NCBI RefSeq assembly: GCF_011386835.1
Contig: NC_088794.1
Location: forward strand, 90,194,009-90,258,008
Length of the DNA stretch: 64,000 bases
Direction of reading: 5' to 3'
Source of the DNA: Chrysemys picta bellii
Lineage: Eukaryota > Chordata > Testudines > Emydidae
A program made the translations under genes and the position numbers. The notes beneath the pieces were generated by a model. It worked only from the letters and a program-made list of their open reading frames with translations. It made no database searches and was not told the origin of the DNA. Positions 34,801 to 46,360 of this stretch are shown piece after piece (within the stretch, counting starts at the first letter, position 1; every line of letters begins with the position of its first letter).

Positions 34801-36234
34801 ATGCCTTAATTATAACCTGTATATCACAGAGTTGCGTGATGTTTCTTGACGCTTTTGAAACTAAGGATTATGTGATGCACCTCAGTAAATCGCTCTTCGT
34901 TGGTTTTATTTATTTGTGTAGCTTCCTGTGAGGACTGTTGAGAATAACAGGACCATCTATCTTTTGTAAATAGTACCGCATTATTAAACTTCCCCCCGCG
35001 GTTGTGGTGATGCTGTGCTCCTGCTGGTCCCCCCCCCCCTCCCGCAGCCAAAGGTGATTGCATTTCAGTTTCTGCTCTGCGTGTGTGTGCGCGCGCGCAG
35101 TTTGCAGAGTGCTTTGAGATCCTCGGGCATGAAAGGCGCTTAATAAAAGACAAAGTAAAGTATTATTTGCGTTAATTCAGTACAGATCGTACCAAAAGAT
35201 GCCATCTGTAAATTAGAGCTTTGGGAGTTTTAAGAGGATACAAAGTGCATTAGCATTCAGATGTGTGGTTTTGTTTTTGATTTTTAAGGAACTGCAGGTG
35301 CTTCTCCCCTTCCCCTCATCTCTTCCATCACCTGGCTTTACAGTGAATACCACATTTATACTGATTTTTGGATGTCAAAAGAAATATCAATCTTTTGTTT
35401 AATTATGAAGTGCAATATTTTCTTTGTCAGCTGATTTAAGCACATTTCATATGTGCCTTTGGAAATCTGCTCATACGATTCTCTTAAACAGGGTCAAACG
35501 CTTGAAGAACAGTTATTTTCTTAGGGGCATGTCACTAATGGCACAGAATAATAAATTTCATTGTTTGAATCTCTATGCCAAATGCCGAAGAAACTGCGTA
35601 GACCCTGCCAATATTGACTTTATTTTTGCATGGGATGCTGCCTGTTCTAATGCCCTGATTTATTGAAATAATTAATGGTAAATGTTAGTGTATGCAAGCG
35701 TGATGGAATTTAAAAAGCCTTCAAACACTTCACCCCCAATTTTGAATTATAGCAAAGATCATGAACTGGTGAGCGAGAGAGAGTGTAACAATTTTCACAT
35801 ACTTCAGTGTGAGTTATACCTAGAGTAGGTGTTTAAAGGCCACAGTTAAGCCATCTCACTAGTTTTATGGTTGCCCTCTTAATACTATTCCAGGAAAAGC
35901 TATAACACACAGCTGCATATTATCACTAGCATCATTATTATTGACACTGCTTGCCCTCAATTTGTGGCTGATCATTACTGTAAGGGTGATGGTACAGCAA
36001 ACTATTTTTATCCAATAGCCTTTGAGGTTAGGGCAAAAACACATCGCCGCAAATTAGTGATCCCCAACCCTTCTCGCTGGAGGCATAGGAAGTTCTTCAG
36101 GGTCCAGCATGTATTTCTGGTGTAGCCCACAGGTCTGATGAAAGTGAGCAGGGTGCTGTTCACAGGAATGCTCTCTGCATTGCTTGATGTGTGCGAGACA
36201 GCAGTAACAAAATTGAGTAATGGATCAGAACTGC
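34801..36234. other. Non-coding stretch with SINE tail
   Basis: A C-run at 35029-35041, GCGTGTGTGTGCGCGCGC near 35080, and a MIR-like SINE 3' end at 35105-35168 (GTGCTTTGAGATCCTCGGGC, AAAGTATTATTT). No gene seen. Confidence 0.5.
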
Positions 36235-37886
36235 CAGTATCGTGGCATTCACCGAAGAATTCTGAAGGAACTCAAATGTGAAGTTGCGGAACTATTAACT
36301 ATGGTTTGTAACCTGTCCTTTAAATCGGCTTCTGTACCCAATGACTCAAAGTTAGTTAATGTAATGCCAATATTTTAAAAGGGCTCTAGAGGTGATCCCG
36401 GCAATTACAGACAGGTAAGTCTAACGTCCGTACCCGGCAAATTAGTTGAAACAATAGTAAAGAATAAAATTGTCAGACACATAGAAGAACATAAATTGTT
36501 GGGCAAAAATCAACATTGTTTCTGTAAAGGGAAATCATGTCTTACTAATCTATTAGAGTTCTTTGAAGGGGTCAACAAACATGTGGACAGGGGGGATCCA
36601 GTGGATGTAGTATACTTAGATTTCCAGAAAGCCTTTGACAAGGTCCCTCACCAAAGGCTCTTACGTAAATTAAGTTGTCATGGGATAAAAGGGAAGGTCC
36701 TTTCATGGATTGAGAACTGGTTAAAAGACAGGGAACAAAGGGTAGGAATAAATGGTAAATTCTCAGAATATAGAGGGGTAACTAGTGGTGTTCCCCAAGG
36801 GTCAGTCCTAGGACCAATCCTATTCAATTTATTCATAAATAACCTGGAGAAAGGGGTAAAAAGTGAGGTGGCAAAGTTTGCAGATGATACTAAACTGCTC
36901 AAGATAGTTAAGACCAAAGCAGACTGTGAAGAACTTCAAAAAGATCTCACAAAACTAAGTGATTGGGCAACAAAATGGCAAATGAAATTTAATGCGGATA
37001 AATGTAAAGTAATGCACATTGGAAAAAATAACCCCAACTATACATACAATATGATGGGGACTAATTTAGCTACAACAAATCAGGAAAAAGATCTTGGAGT
37101 CATTGTGGATAGTTCTCTGAAGACGTCCAGGCAGTGTGCAGAGGCTGTCAAAAAAGCAAACAGGATGTTAGGAATCATTAAAAGGGAATAGAGAATAAGA
37201 TGGATAATATATTATTGCCCTTATATAAATCAATGGTACACCCACATCTTGAATACTGCGTATAGATGTGGTCTCATCTCAAAAAAGATATACTGGCACT
37301 AGAAAAGGTTTGGAGAAGGGCAACTAAAATGATTAGGGATTTGGAACGGGTCTCATATGAGGAGAGATTAAAGAGGCTAGGACTTTTCAGCTTGGGAAAG
37401 AGGAGACTAAGGGGGGATATGATAGAGGTATATAAAATCATGAGTGATGTGGAGAAAGTAGATAAGGAAAAGTTATTTACTTATTCCCATAATACAAGAA
37501 CTAGGGGCCACCAAATGAAATTAATGGGCAGCAGATTTAAAACAAATAAAAGGAAGTTCTTCTTCACACAGCGCACAGTCAACTTGTGGAACTCCTTGCC
37601 TGAGGAGGTTGTGAAGGCTAGGACTATAACAGCATTTAAAAGAGAACTAGATAAATTCATGGAGGTTAAGTCCATTAATGGCTATTAGCCAGGATGGGTA
37701 AGGAATGGTGTCCCTAGCCTCTGTTTGTCAGAGGGTGGAGATGGATGGCAGGAGAGAGATCACTTGATCATTACCTGTTAGGTTCACTCCCTCTGTGGCA
37801 CCTGGCATTGGCCACTGTCAGTAGACAGGATACTGGGCTAGATGGACCTTTGGTCTGATCCAGTACGGCCATTCTTATGTTCTTAA
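36235..37886 (+). mobile_element. Second CR1-type LINE lineage, 5' truncated (reverse transcriptase and 3' end)
   Basis: An ORF2 remnant in which the polymerase motifs are readable: [14 protein letters not shown], then (frame from 36496) [42 protein letters not shown] and the catalytic FADDTKLL, then WQMKFNADKCKVMH and KDLGVIVDSSL. Known lesions: TAA at 36376-36378, a frameshift just before the stop near 37190, and TAG at 37263-37265 in the HLEYC.xMW block. The C-terminal domain (37266-37688) is open and ends KREL. It differs from the 12597 copy throughout (DFQKAFDKVPHQ against [12 protein letters not shown]). The 3' end has CTAGATGGACCTTTGGTCTGA and the terminal repeat ATTCTTATGTTCTTA. No endonuclease or ORF1 remains. 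Confidence 0.92.
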
Positions 37887-38639
37887 TCCGTCACTATCTC
37901 TTCACCCAGGAAGGGGAGAAAAGGAGAAGGAAATATTCTTCCAATGACTGCAGTGAGCTAGCAGATGAAGGAGAAAGAAAAGGTACTGTGCCAATTGAAG
38001 TCACAGAAAGACAAAATAGCTGCAGCATGGCAACTTGACATGGTTTGTTGTGATGTTACATCAATCCATTTTAAATTGACTAATGATGTTGTCATGCCAT
38101 GACTCAGTCTTCCCAATCTCAGGCTGTCATGTTGCAATTATTTTGTGGATGTCTGTGAGTCCATTCCATGGTGGTGATGCTTTCCAGCACTTCAAGAATG
38201 AAGACCGCTATCTTAAAGAATCTGGCTCAGAACAGTCTTGACCATTTCATTGAGACAAGATTTTACATTAAATCCTATCTCTACCATGATATGCTCACTA
38301 AAATCAGCAGTGACAGATCTATCTAACAACAATGATATCAGAACTAGGGTTGGTTATTCCTCAACAGTGCCCTAAAACAGAAGAACGTAGCTTCCCCCTT
38401 ATGGGCAGGATTCTTACCACCAAAGTCAGAATTTGACTTGTATTATTTCTGGTAAGGCATGTAGGTAAGATAGTAATGGGGATCATATGAGTAGTTAGAT
38501 TTACTTTACTGAGCAATAGTGGATTATTATAAATTAATATTATTCCATCTTGCTTTAGCAGCTGAGATAATGCCCATTACTTATGAGATTTTCTCAACTG
38601 GCTTCTAAATGCATTATTTTTTATACCATCTTGTGGTAT

Positions 38640-38745
38640 TATCTTTTCATTTCTTATGACTTAGCATGGTGAGGCCTGTCTGTATTTGGATGGAAGACCT
38701 CCAAAGGAAACCCTTGGTACTCTCGGAACTCATACTGGTGATTCA
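38640..38745 (+). repeat. 5S rRNA-like SINE fragment
   Basis: GGCCTGTCTGTATTTGGATG followed by GAAGACCTCCAAAGG resembles the 3' half of vertebrate 5S rRNA, where the internal promoter (GGTTAGTACTTGGATGGGAG in the gene) lies. The match is too degraded for a 5S gene and fits a 5S-derived SINE head of the AmnSINE or V-SINE type. Confidence 0.5.
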
Positions 38746-38947
38746 TTAGGGTTCTGCTCCTTCAAATCAGTATTGAACCAACATAATGTGAGTTGACACT
38801 TCACTGCTTGACATGTCAAATCAGATGTAAAATTGACATCTGAGCCACCTGTTGTCACTAAAGAGTCTATTGTACTGTTTATAATGGAGGCATGTAGACA
38901 GCCAGATAGATATACGAGAAAAGAGATGCTAGTGACCAAGGGCCAGA

Positions 38948-39122
38948 TGTGGGTTTAAAGATGCAGATAAGTACCCAATGAGATTTTTTCCAAAAAGAAC
39001 CTCTCATTTAAGTGCTAACTTCCATTGATTTTGATGGGAGTTAGGCACATAATCTACTTTTGAAAATCCCAGTAAGCACCTATATGCATGTTTAGGCACT
39101 TAATTACCTTTGAAAATCTGGC
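38948..39122. repeat. Palindromic MITE related to 3031 and 59872
   Basis: Blocks TTAAGTGCTAACTTCCATTG and GATGGGAGTTAGGCAC face each other, with TTTTGAAAATCCC and TTTGAAAATCTGG at the outer right side. It is imperfect and old; the edges are approximate. Confidence 0.45.
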
Positions 39123-39170
39123 GTCAAATTCCAATTCATGATATTGTTTGCAGTGGTGTTCTAGCATTGT

Positions 39171-39272
39171 GACCCGAACAAGAGCTCTGGGAAGCTTGAA
39201 AGCCTGTCTCTTTCACCAACAGAAGTTGGTCCAATGAAAGATATAACCTCACCTACCTTGTCTCTCTCTGTC
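39171..39272 (+). mobile_element. Penelope-like tail with hammerhead-like remnant
   Basis: AACAGAAGTTGGTCCAATGA, then AGATATAACCTCACCTACC and TTGTCTCTCT match the complement of 56450-56500, so this is the same tail in the opposite orientation. Bases 39171-39209 keep the order of a hammerhead: stem I GAC, a degraded core CCGAACA (expected CTGAAGA), stem II GAGCT/AGCTT, GAAA (39198-39201), GCCT, then GTCT closing stem I. The core changes should abolish activity. Confidence 0.6.
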
Positions 39273-40184
39273 CAGATTATTGCATTCTGCCTACCCAAAA
39301 TTTCCTCTGCAGTTTCAACTTGATACAGCATTCCTCACTTCCTGTCGTAAACTATTGTGTAGTGTTGCTGTGTGCTGTGAAATAGCTGCTGACTTGCACC
39401 ATGGAAGTGGCTGCATTACAGTGGTGATTGAGGTGACTTCAGCATATATATACAATCTGAAGTACTTTGGAATTCTTGACTATGCATTTGATTTTGTTTT
39501 TCTTTCAAAAACGTGTAGACTTGACAAAACTTTTCAAAGACACAGTTGTCACTAGTGAGGCTGCCATTCTTTTTTGACTGGGGAGGAAACTGTTTGTTGT
39601 TTATGAGGAGAAGCAAGGAAGAAAAGCTAACCCATAATTTTCTTCTTGGCTATCAAGTGTATAGAAGGGCTATGGATGCAAGACAGGCTGCTGCTGCTGC
39701 CCACTCGTGTTACATAAGATTTATTACTACTTTTGAGCATCTCTGCAGTCAATGGCAATGAATATCAACAAATATGCATAAGTTAAAGTGAGTAGTAAAA
39801 TTTTGACATTTCATTGTCCCAGGAGCTTAGTAGTAATGCTCTGCTCTTCACTGCCATGTAGGAAACTGTTCTCCTGCTTCCTGACTCAGCTGTGGCGGGA
39901 TAACACAAAGCCAGTGTGCTTGGCCCATTTGAAAATGGAGCTAGGAATATCAGAAAATAAAGAGGAGTTACTTATATTACTCACTAGTGAGCTCTATAGC
40001 CAAAAAAGGAGTGACAGACATTGACAAATTCAAAGGGTGTTTCTTCCCTTTCTCTGTAGTTTTAAATTCAGAGCAGTAATGAGGGTGGCTGCAACATCCT
40101 CCTCATAGGGGAAAACTGTCTAGTACAAATATCCAAGTAATGGTAGATGTCTTATGCTACATGCCCAGGGCCATAGATGAGGGA

Positions 40185-40450
40185 ATATTGACTAATGGTC
40201 TGGAAGCCAGGCCTCCTATGTTCAATTAATTGCTCTGCCACTGATTGTATGACCTTGGACAAGTCACTTAACCTCCCTGTGCCTTAGTTCAGCCCTCTGT
40301 AAAACTGGGAATAATAATACTTGTCTTGCATGTGGATGGGGGTATTGTGTGGGCCTAAATCTTCAAAAAACAATTGTACTTCCCATTTTACTTTAATTGG
40401 CAATCTTTAATTTTCTTGAAAAGGAGCAACCTGTAAGAACTCTAAGCACC
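40185..40450 (+). repeat. MIR-like tRNA-derived SINE
   Basis: GTCTGGAAGCCAGGCCTCC, CTCTGCCACTGATTG, GACCTTGGACAAGTCAC, CCTCCCTGTGCCTTAG and TGTAAAACTGGGAATAATAA give the standard order of this SINE. It is the best-preserved copy here. Confidence 0.8.
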
Positions 40451-41009
40451 TTGAGGAGTTTGAAGTGAGATTGTGTAATAGTCTGATGCAGTGATGGATT
40501 GGTTATCATGCCATTTTACATTAAGCTTACTTGAAGGGAATTTATTTAATCAAGCCTTGTTCAGCACAGGGAGTTTAAGTTGAATAGTTCTGCATTTGGA
40601 ATCTAATTCTATTGGAGTTTATATTTGCCGATTGTAATAATTTGATTTTTACTTTCTGATCAGTACATATTAGAATGTTAGTACTGTACTTTTGATCTCC
40701 AAATTTTTTTTGTTCATTAATCTTTCGCTAACAGTTTTCAAGCTACTGATTTTATTACTAGTGTAACAGAAAATGTAGTCCATCCATTGTAAGTCACTTT
40801 TGTAAATCACAATTAGCATTTTTTATCATGGAAAAGAGAACCTCATCCCCCAGACTGAAGTGGGAGACAAAGTATTACTATTTTTTCCTCATCCCTGCAT
40901 TTAATGGACCAGATCCTGAGGCACTGTGCAATGCCCAAGTAAACTGACTTTGCAAAGTGGGGTGTCTCTCAGGGAGAGGAGATTGAATTATCTTCCCCCT
41001 CATGCCCTA

Positions 41010-41362
41010 GCCATAGAGCGCCAGTCTGAGTTGCCAACTCTCACATGGTAAATAAGCACCCCGACTTTCACGATAAGCCAAAAATCAAGCTAATCCCATT
41101 TCAAAACAAGGCCAAAATAAGCTAATCCCTAAGAACCCCAACACTCTATGTGACCAGATCCCCCCCAGTGTGTAGTCTGGGACTGTGGTGGGCCCGCTGT
41201 GCACCCCTGACTCTCTCCCCGCCTTGCCCCTGCTTGCCGGGAGCCGATCAACAAAAAAAAAGAAGCAGCAAGCTACAAGCCCAACGAGCTACAAGCCAAT
41301 TAAGCCAAAAACAAGCCCAATTTCTGCGTTTTTTTTTTTTTAGCAAGTTTGGCATGTCTGGC
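41010..41362. repeat. Probable non-autonomous element with inverted ends
   Basis: The left side CTGAGTTGCCAACTCTC and the complement of the right side, CCAGACATGCCAAACTTGC, are weakly inverted. The body contains repeated AAGCCAAAAATCAAGC, AAGCCAAAAACAAGCCC and CAAGCTACAAGCCCAACGAG. No target duplication was found. Confidence 0.35.
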
Positions 41363-43784
41363 ACCAGTATGGTTACTCATCTCATCCCCTGAAAGGAAGG
41401 GTTTGGCCAGTGAATTGGCTTAGTTGCAAAGTAACTGGATGCAGTTTCATAGCTCCCAGGTGAATCTCCTCTATGAAGACTGATAGCACTTTACAAATAC
41501 TACCATAGTTTGGGATCACAAGTTCAGATGAAGTTTAGGATGGGATTGTTTTTATCCTTTTGCATTTCTGAATTCCTATAGTTCTGACATTTATATTTGT
41601 TAAACAGTCAATTTGTCTTCACTATTATATTCTCCCTGGCTATTCTTAATAACAAGATCTTGGCGTATAGCCTTCCCATAGTGGCACTTTTTGTTGGAAG
41701 GTAAAACACATATGGACAAATTGGGCCCATTAATACCAATTTTTAAAATAGACTGAATAACAGGAAAAAAAATCTGATTGGGCAGCTGAGCTGCAATCTG
41801 TGTGTGTGTGTGTGTGTGTGTTCAATACCTATCCTTTTCCCCACCCCTCCCTACTCTGTGCCCTTCTCCCCCCCGCTGGTTGGTTTGTTTACTACCCTCA
41901 CTTGTTAAGTCATGTCAAATTTAAACTTAAAGTTTTTGGGATGGGAATTGTCTCCACTTGAGTCTCTTGATATTTCTAGCACATTTTAGATGTTCAGAAA
42001 TAATAAATATAATATATATACTTCTGTAATAAATAAAAGGGGAGAGGGGATAGCTCCTTTCGATGGACACCCAGCCAGCCAGTTAGCTGTCACTTTAACT
42101 AATTACCTAATGAATTGGGTCTAAATAATATTCCACCCAACCAGGTAGACATTTTCTGGTAGATAATTATCAGTTCTGCAACTCACATAGCTGTAGAAGT
42201 TTTCAAGAACATGAACAGTAGAGAGTTTTAGATATGCATGTTACTCAGTACAGTGAAATTGGGTATGTTTTAATGACATCAAACTGCTTTTTACACTAGA
42301 TTTGCACAACTGTTGTCACTATGAGCTCCCAGTCTCACACATTTGGACAGGAGCATGACATTTCAGACATAGGCAGTTTTTTAAATGTAAAAATTATACA
42401 AAACCAGTTACTGCTATTAATTATCATATGACATTTTATTGCAGTCAGGAGATGCTGATGCATTTTTGTGTGGGTATTCAATTAATATGTTCCATTTTAT
42501 GGGCTGAAATTTGTGCTCATTACCCAGGCAAAACTTCCCATTGAAATCAAACATGCTAGAATTGTCCTGTTATCACTTCCATTATGTTGGTTGACTTCAG
42601 AGGAAGTTTTATGGAAGTTCTGACCTGGACCTCAAATCTGCAGCTGTTTTGCTTAGAAAATACTACATGCATTTAATGAGAATATTTAGGTACTTTTGCA
42701 GAATATCTTCTCTTAATTCTCCTTTTTTCTCACTCTACTCCTCCCTACAAAAACATGTGATTTACTGTGACTCTGATGAGGTAGTATATTGCTCTCTTTC
42801 TACATACTTAGGTAGAAGATTGCCTTGTGGGACTAGGAGATGGCTCTGATGTTACAGCTGTCTTACTTTTGATTGACTAGGTACTTTAGAAAGCATATTG
42901 AAGGGCCCTGTTAATATTCATGCTGATTAGTTATGACTGATTTAGCATTTTCTTATAGGGATTTCTATTAACAACATCCATGCATTAGGATGTGGTATTG
43001 TTGGTTGTCAACACCTGTTGTCTCACTTCAAAATCCAGCATCAGGGAAGATTAATAGCTTGGTTGTAGATAAACTAGTGTTTGCATCTCAAGGCTACTGT
43101 ACATATTGGTTATCATAGTTTAAGTGACTTTGGAGATCTTGATGTAACATAAAGGAACCATTTGTACTTTACAGTTGATGATCCTCCTATTCTTCCCAGG
43201 AGGTTCCAGGAACCCAGTCAGATAAGAGAGGGATTAAATAACCTCTTACACCAACCAAGTACAGTTTGTCAAGTGCTGCCTATCTGCTCTAGTGAGATTA
43301 TTTTTCAGGGAAGAGTGGAGCTTGGTGTAAGCAAAAAAGAAGGAAATATGTAATGGAAAAATATCCGTAGTAGGCACTTGTGCCAAGCCCCCTCCCCCAA
43401 AACCTTATCCTACAAGAAGCTGTTAGCACATTTATTAACGTTTTAATTTGCCACTAAACATTGTTTTAAATTTTTTTTTAAATGATCTTCATACCAAGAA
43501 CAAAATGTCGAATATTGTTGGCTCACAGTGTGTGTGGGAAAACCAGAATGAAACTCATTTAGGTAACAGGTCAGACAAAAAACTCTAGAAGATATGAAGC
43601 AGTATAGTATGTCAAATGTTAAATATATATCTAGATTTTTGCTTTTGATTGCTTTGTGGCTAAAGTCAGAAAAGTGGTTTCTGTGAATGAGTTAGTGGCC
43701 TCAATTCAGTCCGGAGCAAACACATGTCCACAATTCAAAATCCAACATCAAAATGGGCACCCTTTTAGGCAATTTCAGCAGAGT
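41363..43784. other. Non-coding stretch with a TG microsatellite
   Basis: A (TG)n run at 41799-41821. No gene or clear element; a decayed short palindrome may lie near 42500-42620. Confidence 0.55.
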
Positions 43785-43792
43785 CCCTATGG

Positions 43793-44536
43793 CAGGGATG
43801 GGTAAACTACGGCCCGTGGGCTGGCTCCGGCCCCTCAGGGCTTTGGATCTGGCCCATGGGATTGCTCCCTGTGGCCGCCTGACCCCTTGCCTCCAGGCAC
43901 TGCCCCCTGCAGCTCCCGTTGGCCGGGCACGGGGAACCACGGTGAATGGGAGCTTCAGGGGAGGTACCTGGAGGTGCGGCAAGGGCAGCACATGTGGAGC
44001 CCTCCGCCGCGCCCCCCCCTTCTCCAGGGGCCGCAGTGCTTCCTGGATCGGCGCAGGGCCAGGGAAGGCATGCAGGGAGCCTGCCCTGGCCCCGGTGCGT
44101 GCTGCTGCCACCCCGGAGCCCGAACCCCTTCTGCCCCCTGCCCCCCAACTCCGTTCCCTAAGCCCCCTGCCTGCACCGTGCACCCCTCCTGCACCCCAAC
44201 TCCCTGCCTTGAGCCCCCTCGTACATCCCACACCCCTCCTTCACCCCAACCCCCTGCCCTGAGCCCCCTCCCACAGTCCTCACCCCTCCTGCACCCCTGC
44301 CCTGAGCCCCCTCCTGCACTCTGCACCCCTTCTGCACCCTAACCCCCTGCCCTCAGCCCCCTCATACAGCCCGCACCCCTCCTCTGCCCCAACCCCTTGT
44401 CCTGAGCCCCTTCCTGCACACCGCTCCCCCTCCCACACCCTGCACTCCCTCCCGCACCCCAACCCCCTGCCCCGGCCCTGCATACAATTTCCCCACCCAG
44501 ATGTGGCCCTCAGCCCAAAAGGTTTGCCCACCCCTG
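43793..44536. mobile_element. hAT-type non-autonomous transposon, family E (CAGGGATGGGTAAAC ends)
   Basis: The left end is CAGGGATGGGTAAACTACGG; the complement of the right end is CAGGGGTGGGCAAACC. An exact 8-bp duplication CCCTATGG flanks it (43785-43792, 44537-44544). Near the ends are GGCCCGTGGGCTGG and, at the right, ATGTGGCCCTC. The element is 744 bases long because its right half is a GC-rich minisatellite. Overlapping open frames of 113-176 codons on both strands come from that composition; none is a transposase. Confidence 0.94.
44125..44485. repeat. Minisatellite of about 45-50 base units inside the hAT element
   Basis: Units of the form CACCCCAACCCCCTGCCCTGA followed by GCCCCCTCCTGCACCCTGC are repeated head to tail about seven or eight times with substitutions and length changes. 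This is an expanded internal satellite of a transposon, not a coding repeat. Confidence 0.85.
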
Positions 44537-44544
44537 CCCTATGG

Positions 44545-46299
44545 GTTGGCTAACTTAAGCAGAATGAAATGCTCTGATTATTAGTGGTGGTCCCTCCAGA
44601 CCAAGAGCCCACAGGTCAAATTAAAATTGTAATTTTGCCCCCTTCACAGAATGAGTTTAACAATCCTGTACTGAGATGCTGTTGAGAGCAGTTATTAAAA
44701 TTCTGTTCTACTCAGAAAAATAACTCTAAAATGGCATCAAGAGACTCGAAGATTGAAATGGATTCCTTGAAAAGACAAATATACTCTGTTTGCCTGAGTG
44801 TTTTTTTTTTTTTTTTTTTTTTCACGGCCTGCCTTGTACTTCAACCTAGGATCTGAAAGTCAAACTTGGAATTTTCTGCATTGCCATCACCACCACCACT
44901 AAAGATTCTGCAATCTGAATTCTGTTAATAATTGTGTTTAATGATACATAAGCCAGAAGAGAATCCAGTTCATTGGCCTGTAGCTATATTAGGACTGGGA
45001 GAAGAAAAACATAGTAAAAAATTTTTAGTCGCTGAAGTATCATTGTTTTGTGTTTGTGCATCACCTAGCATAGTGGGGTCCTGGTCCATGACTAGGGCTT
45101 CTAGGTGCTATAGAAGTACAAATAAATAATAATAATTCATAAAGAAGATAAATATTGTATTTAGATTTAGAATAAATAAAAAGACGAATACACAAACTAA
45201 GAATCCTTCCAATTATTTATTATACAAACAAAGCACAATGCAACCAACTCCTCCCTTCTACCTAGCAGCATCACATAATCAAATACCAATGTGGTTTTTT
45301 TTTTGTACCTCAGTCTACTTACATCTCTTCAAAGTCCAGGTGAAACAGATGGTCCCTGAATTCATCTAGAGAATAGATGTATTGCCTAAGAAGACTCTAT
45401 TTTCACACAGTCACTTATCTGATATTAGCCACAAAGAAGTCAAAAACAAAAGTGATAAAAATCTAGAAGCATGTTTTACATTTGATCTACTGTACTGCTT
45501 TGCATTCTCTAGAGTTTTTTTGTCTGACCAGTTAGCTAAATAGGTTTCATTCTGTTATCTCGCTCACAGCGTGAACCAATACTATGGTTTGGAGGTAGCT
45601 ACAATTTTCAGTCATTACCTACATTGGCTGGCTATGAACCAGTGAACTAGAGGTGACAGTCTCATACTTACCCATCCCCTGGGCCATCTTGTCCCTAATT
45701 CTACCATAGCTTGAATTTATTATAGATAATTTTTCTCTATACACTCCCTGGTTTTCATTTTAAAAATAAATACCATTTTTATTTTCTGTCAAAACATTGT
45801 TACCTTTCCTATTGCTTCTCCAACTCTCTGTATAAACAAGTAATAACATGTAATCTTTACGCACAGACTGGGTGTCACATCTGTCAACATTTTCTGTTAC
45901 ATACCTAAAGCATCTATAAATCCGGCTTTTTCTATTGTACTGAGGTGAAAGAAAATAGTTGTATTTAAAAAACAATAAGTTGCCATTGGTAGATGATGAA
46001 AAGCCTGTTTTTAAAAGCACATAAAATGCAGTTTATTTGCCAACATATTCTCTCAGAGCAGTTATGACTTACTAAACTGAAAAATTCTTGGGTTTATTTC
46101 TAGAGTTACATAAAGCAAACAACTAAAGTCAATTGCACATTTATGTATTGCCCACTGTTATACCAATATAAAAACCAGCAGGATCTTATTAAGAGGGATA
46201 AGACAAAGATGTCACATTTATTGTAAATATAATGGTAAAGCAAAAGATAAAAGTAAACAACGTTGTTTGACTACTTATTCCTATCACTACTTATTCCTT

Positions 46300-46333
<34 letters not shown>

Positions 46334-46360
46334 CATTCACACAATCATTCATTCAAGTTC
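44545..46360. other. Non-coding stretch with a T-run, old repeat and (CA)(TA) microsatellite
   Basis: A run of about 23 T near 44800-44822. A minus-oriented copy of the dispersed family of 5470 at 45045-45145 (TGGGGTCCTGGTCCATGACT, AGGTGCTATAG, then AATAATAATAAT). A (CA)n(TA)n microsatellite at 46300-46333. No gene. Confidence 0.6.

Larger units (their letters stand above)
37887..40184. other. Non-coding stretch containing SINE, MITE and Penelope scraps
   Basis: No gene. It holds a 5S-like SINE segment (38640-38745), a palindromic repeat (38948-39122) and a Penelope-like tail (39171-39272), listed separately. The rest is AT-rich with no recognisable element. Confidence 0.5.

Noticed and set aside
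38640..38745. 5S rRNA gene
   Set aside because: Only about 35 bases resemble 5S RNA and they are degraded.
43701..44342. Several long frames rich in P, G, R and A
   Set aside because: They are produced by the minisatellite in a hAT element; frames exist on both strands at once.
44125..44485. Regularly spaced repeats that could suggest a CRISPR array
   Set aside because: Units are tandem without unique spacers, lie inside a transposon, and the genome is vertebrate.
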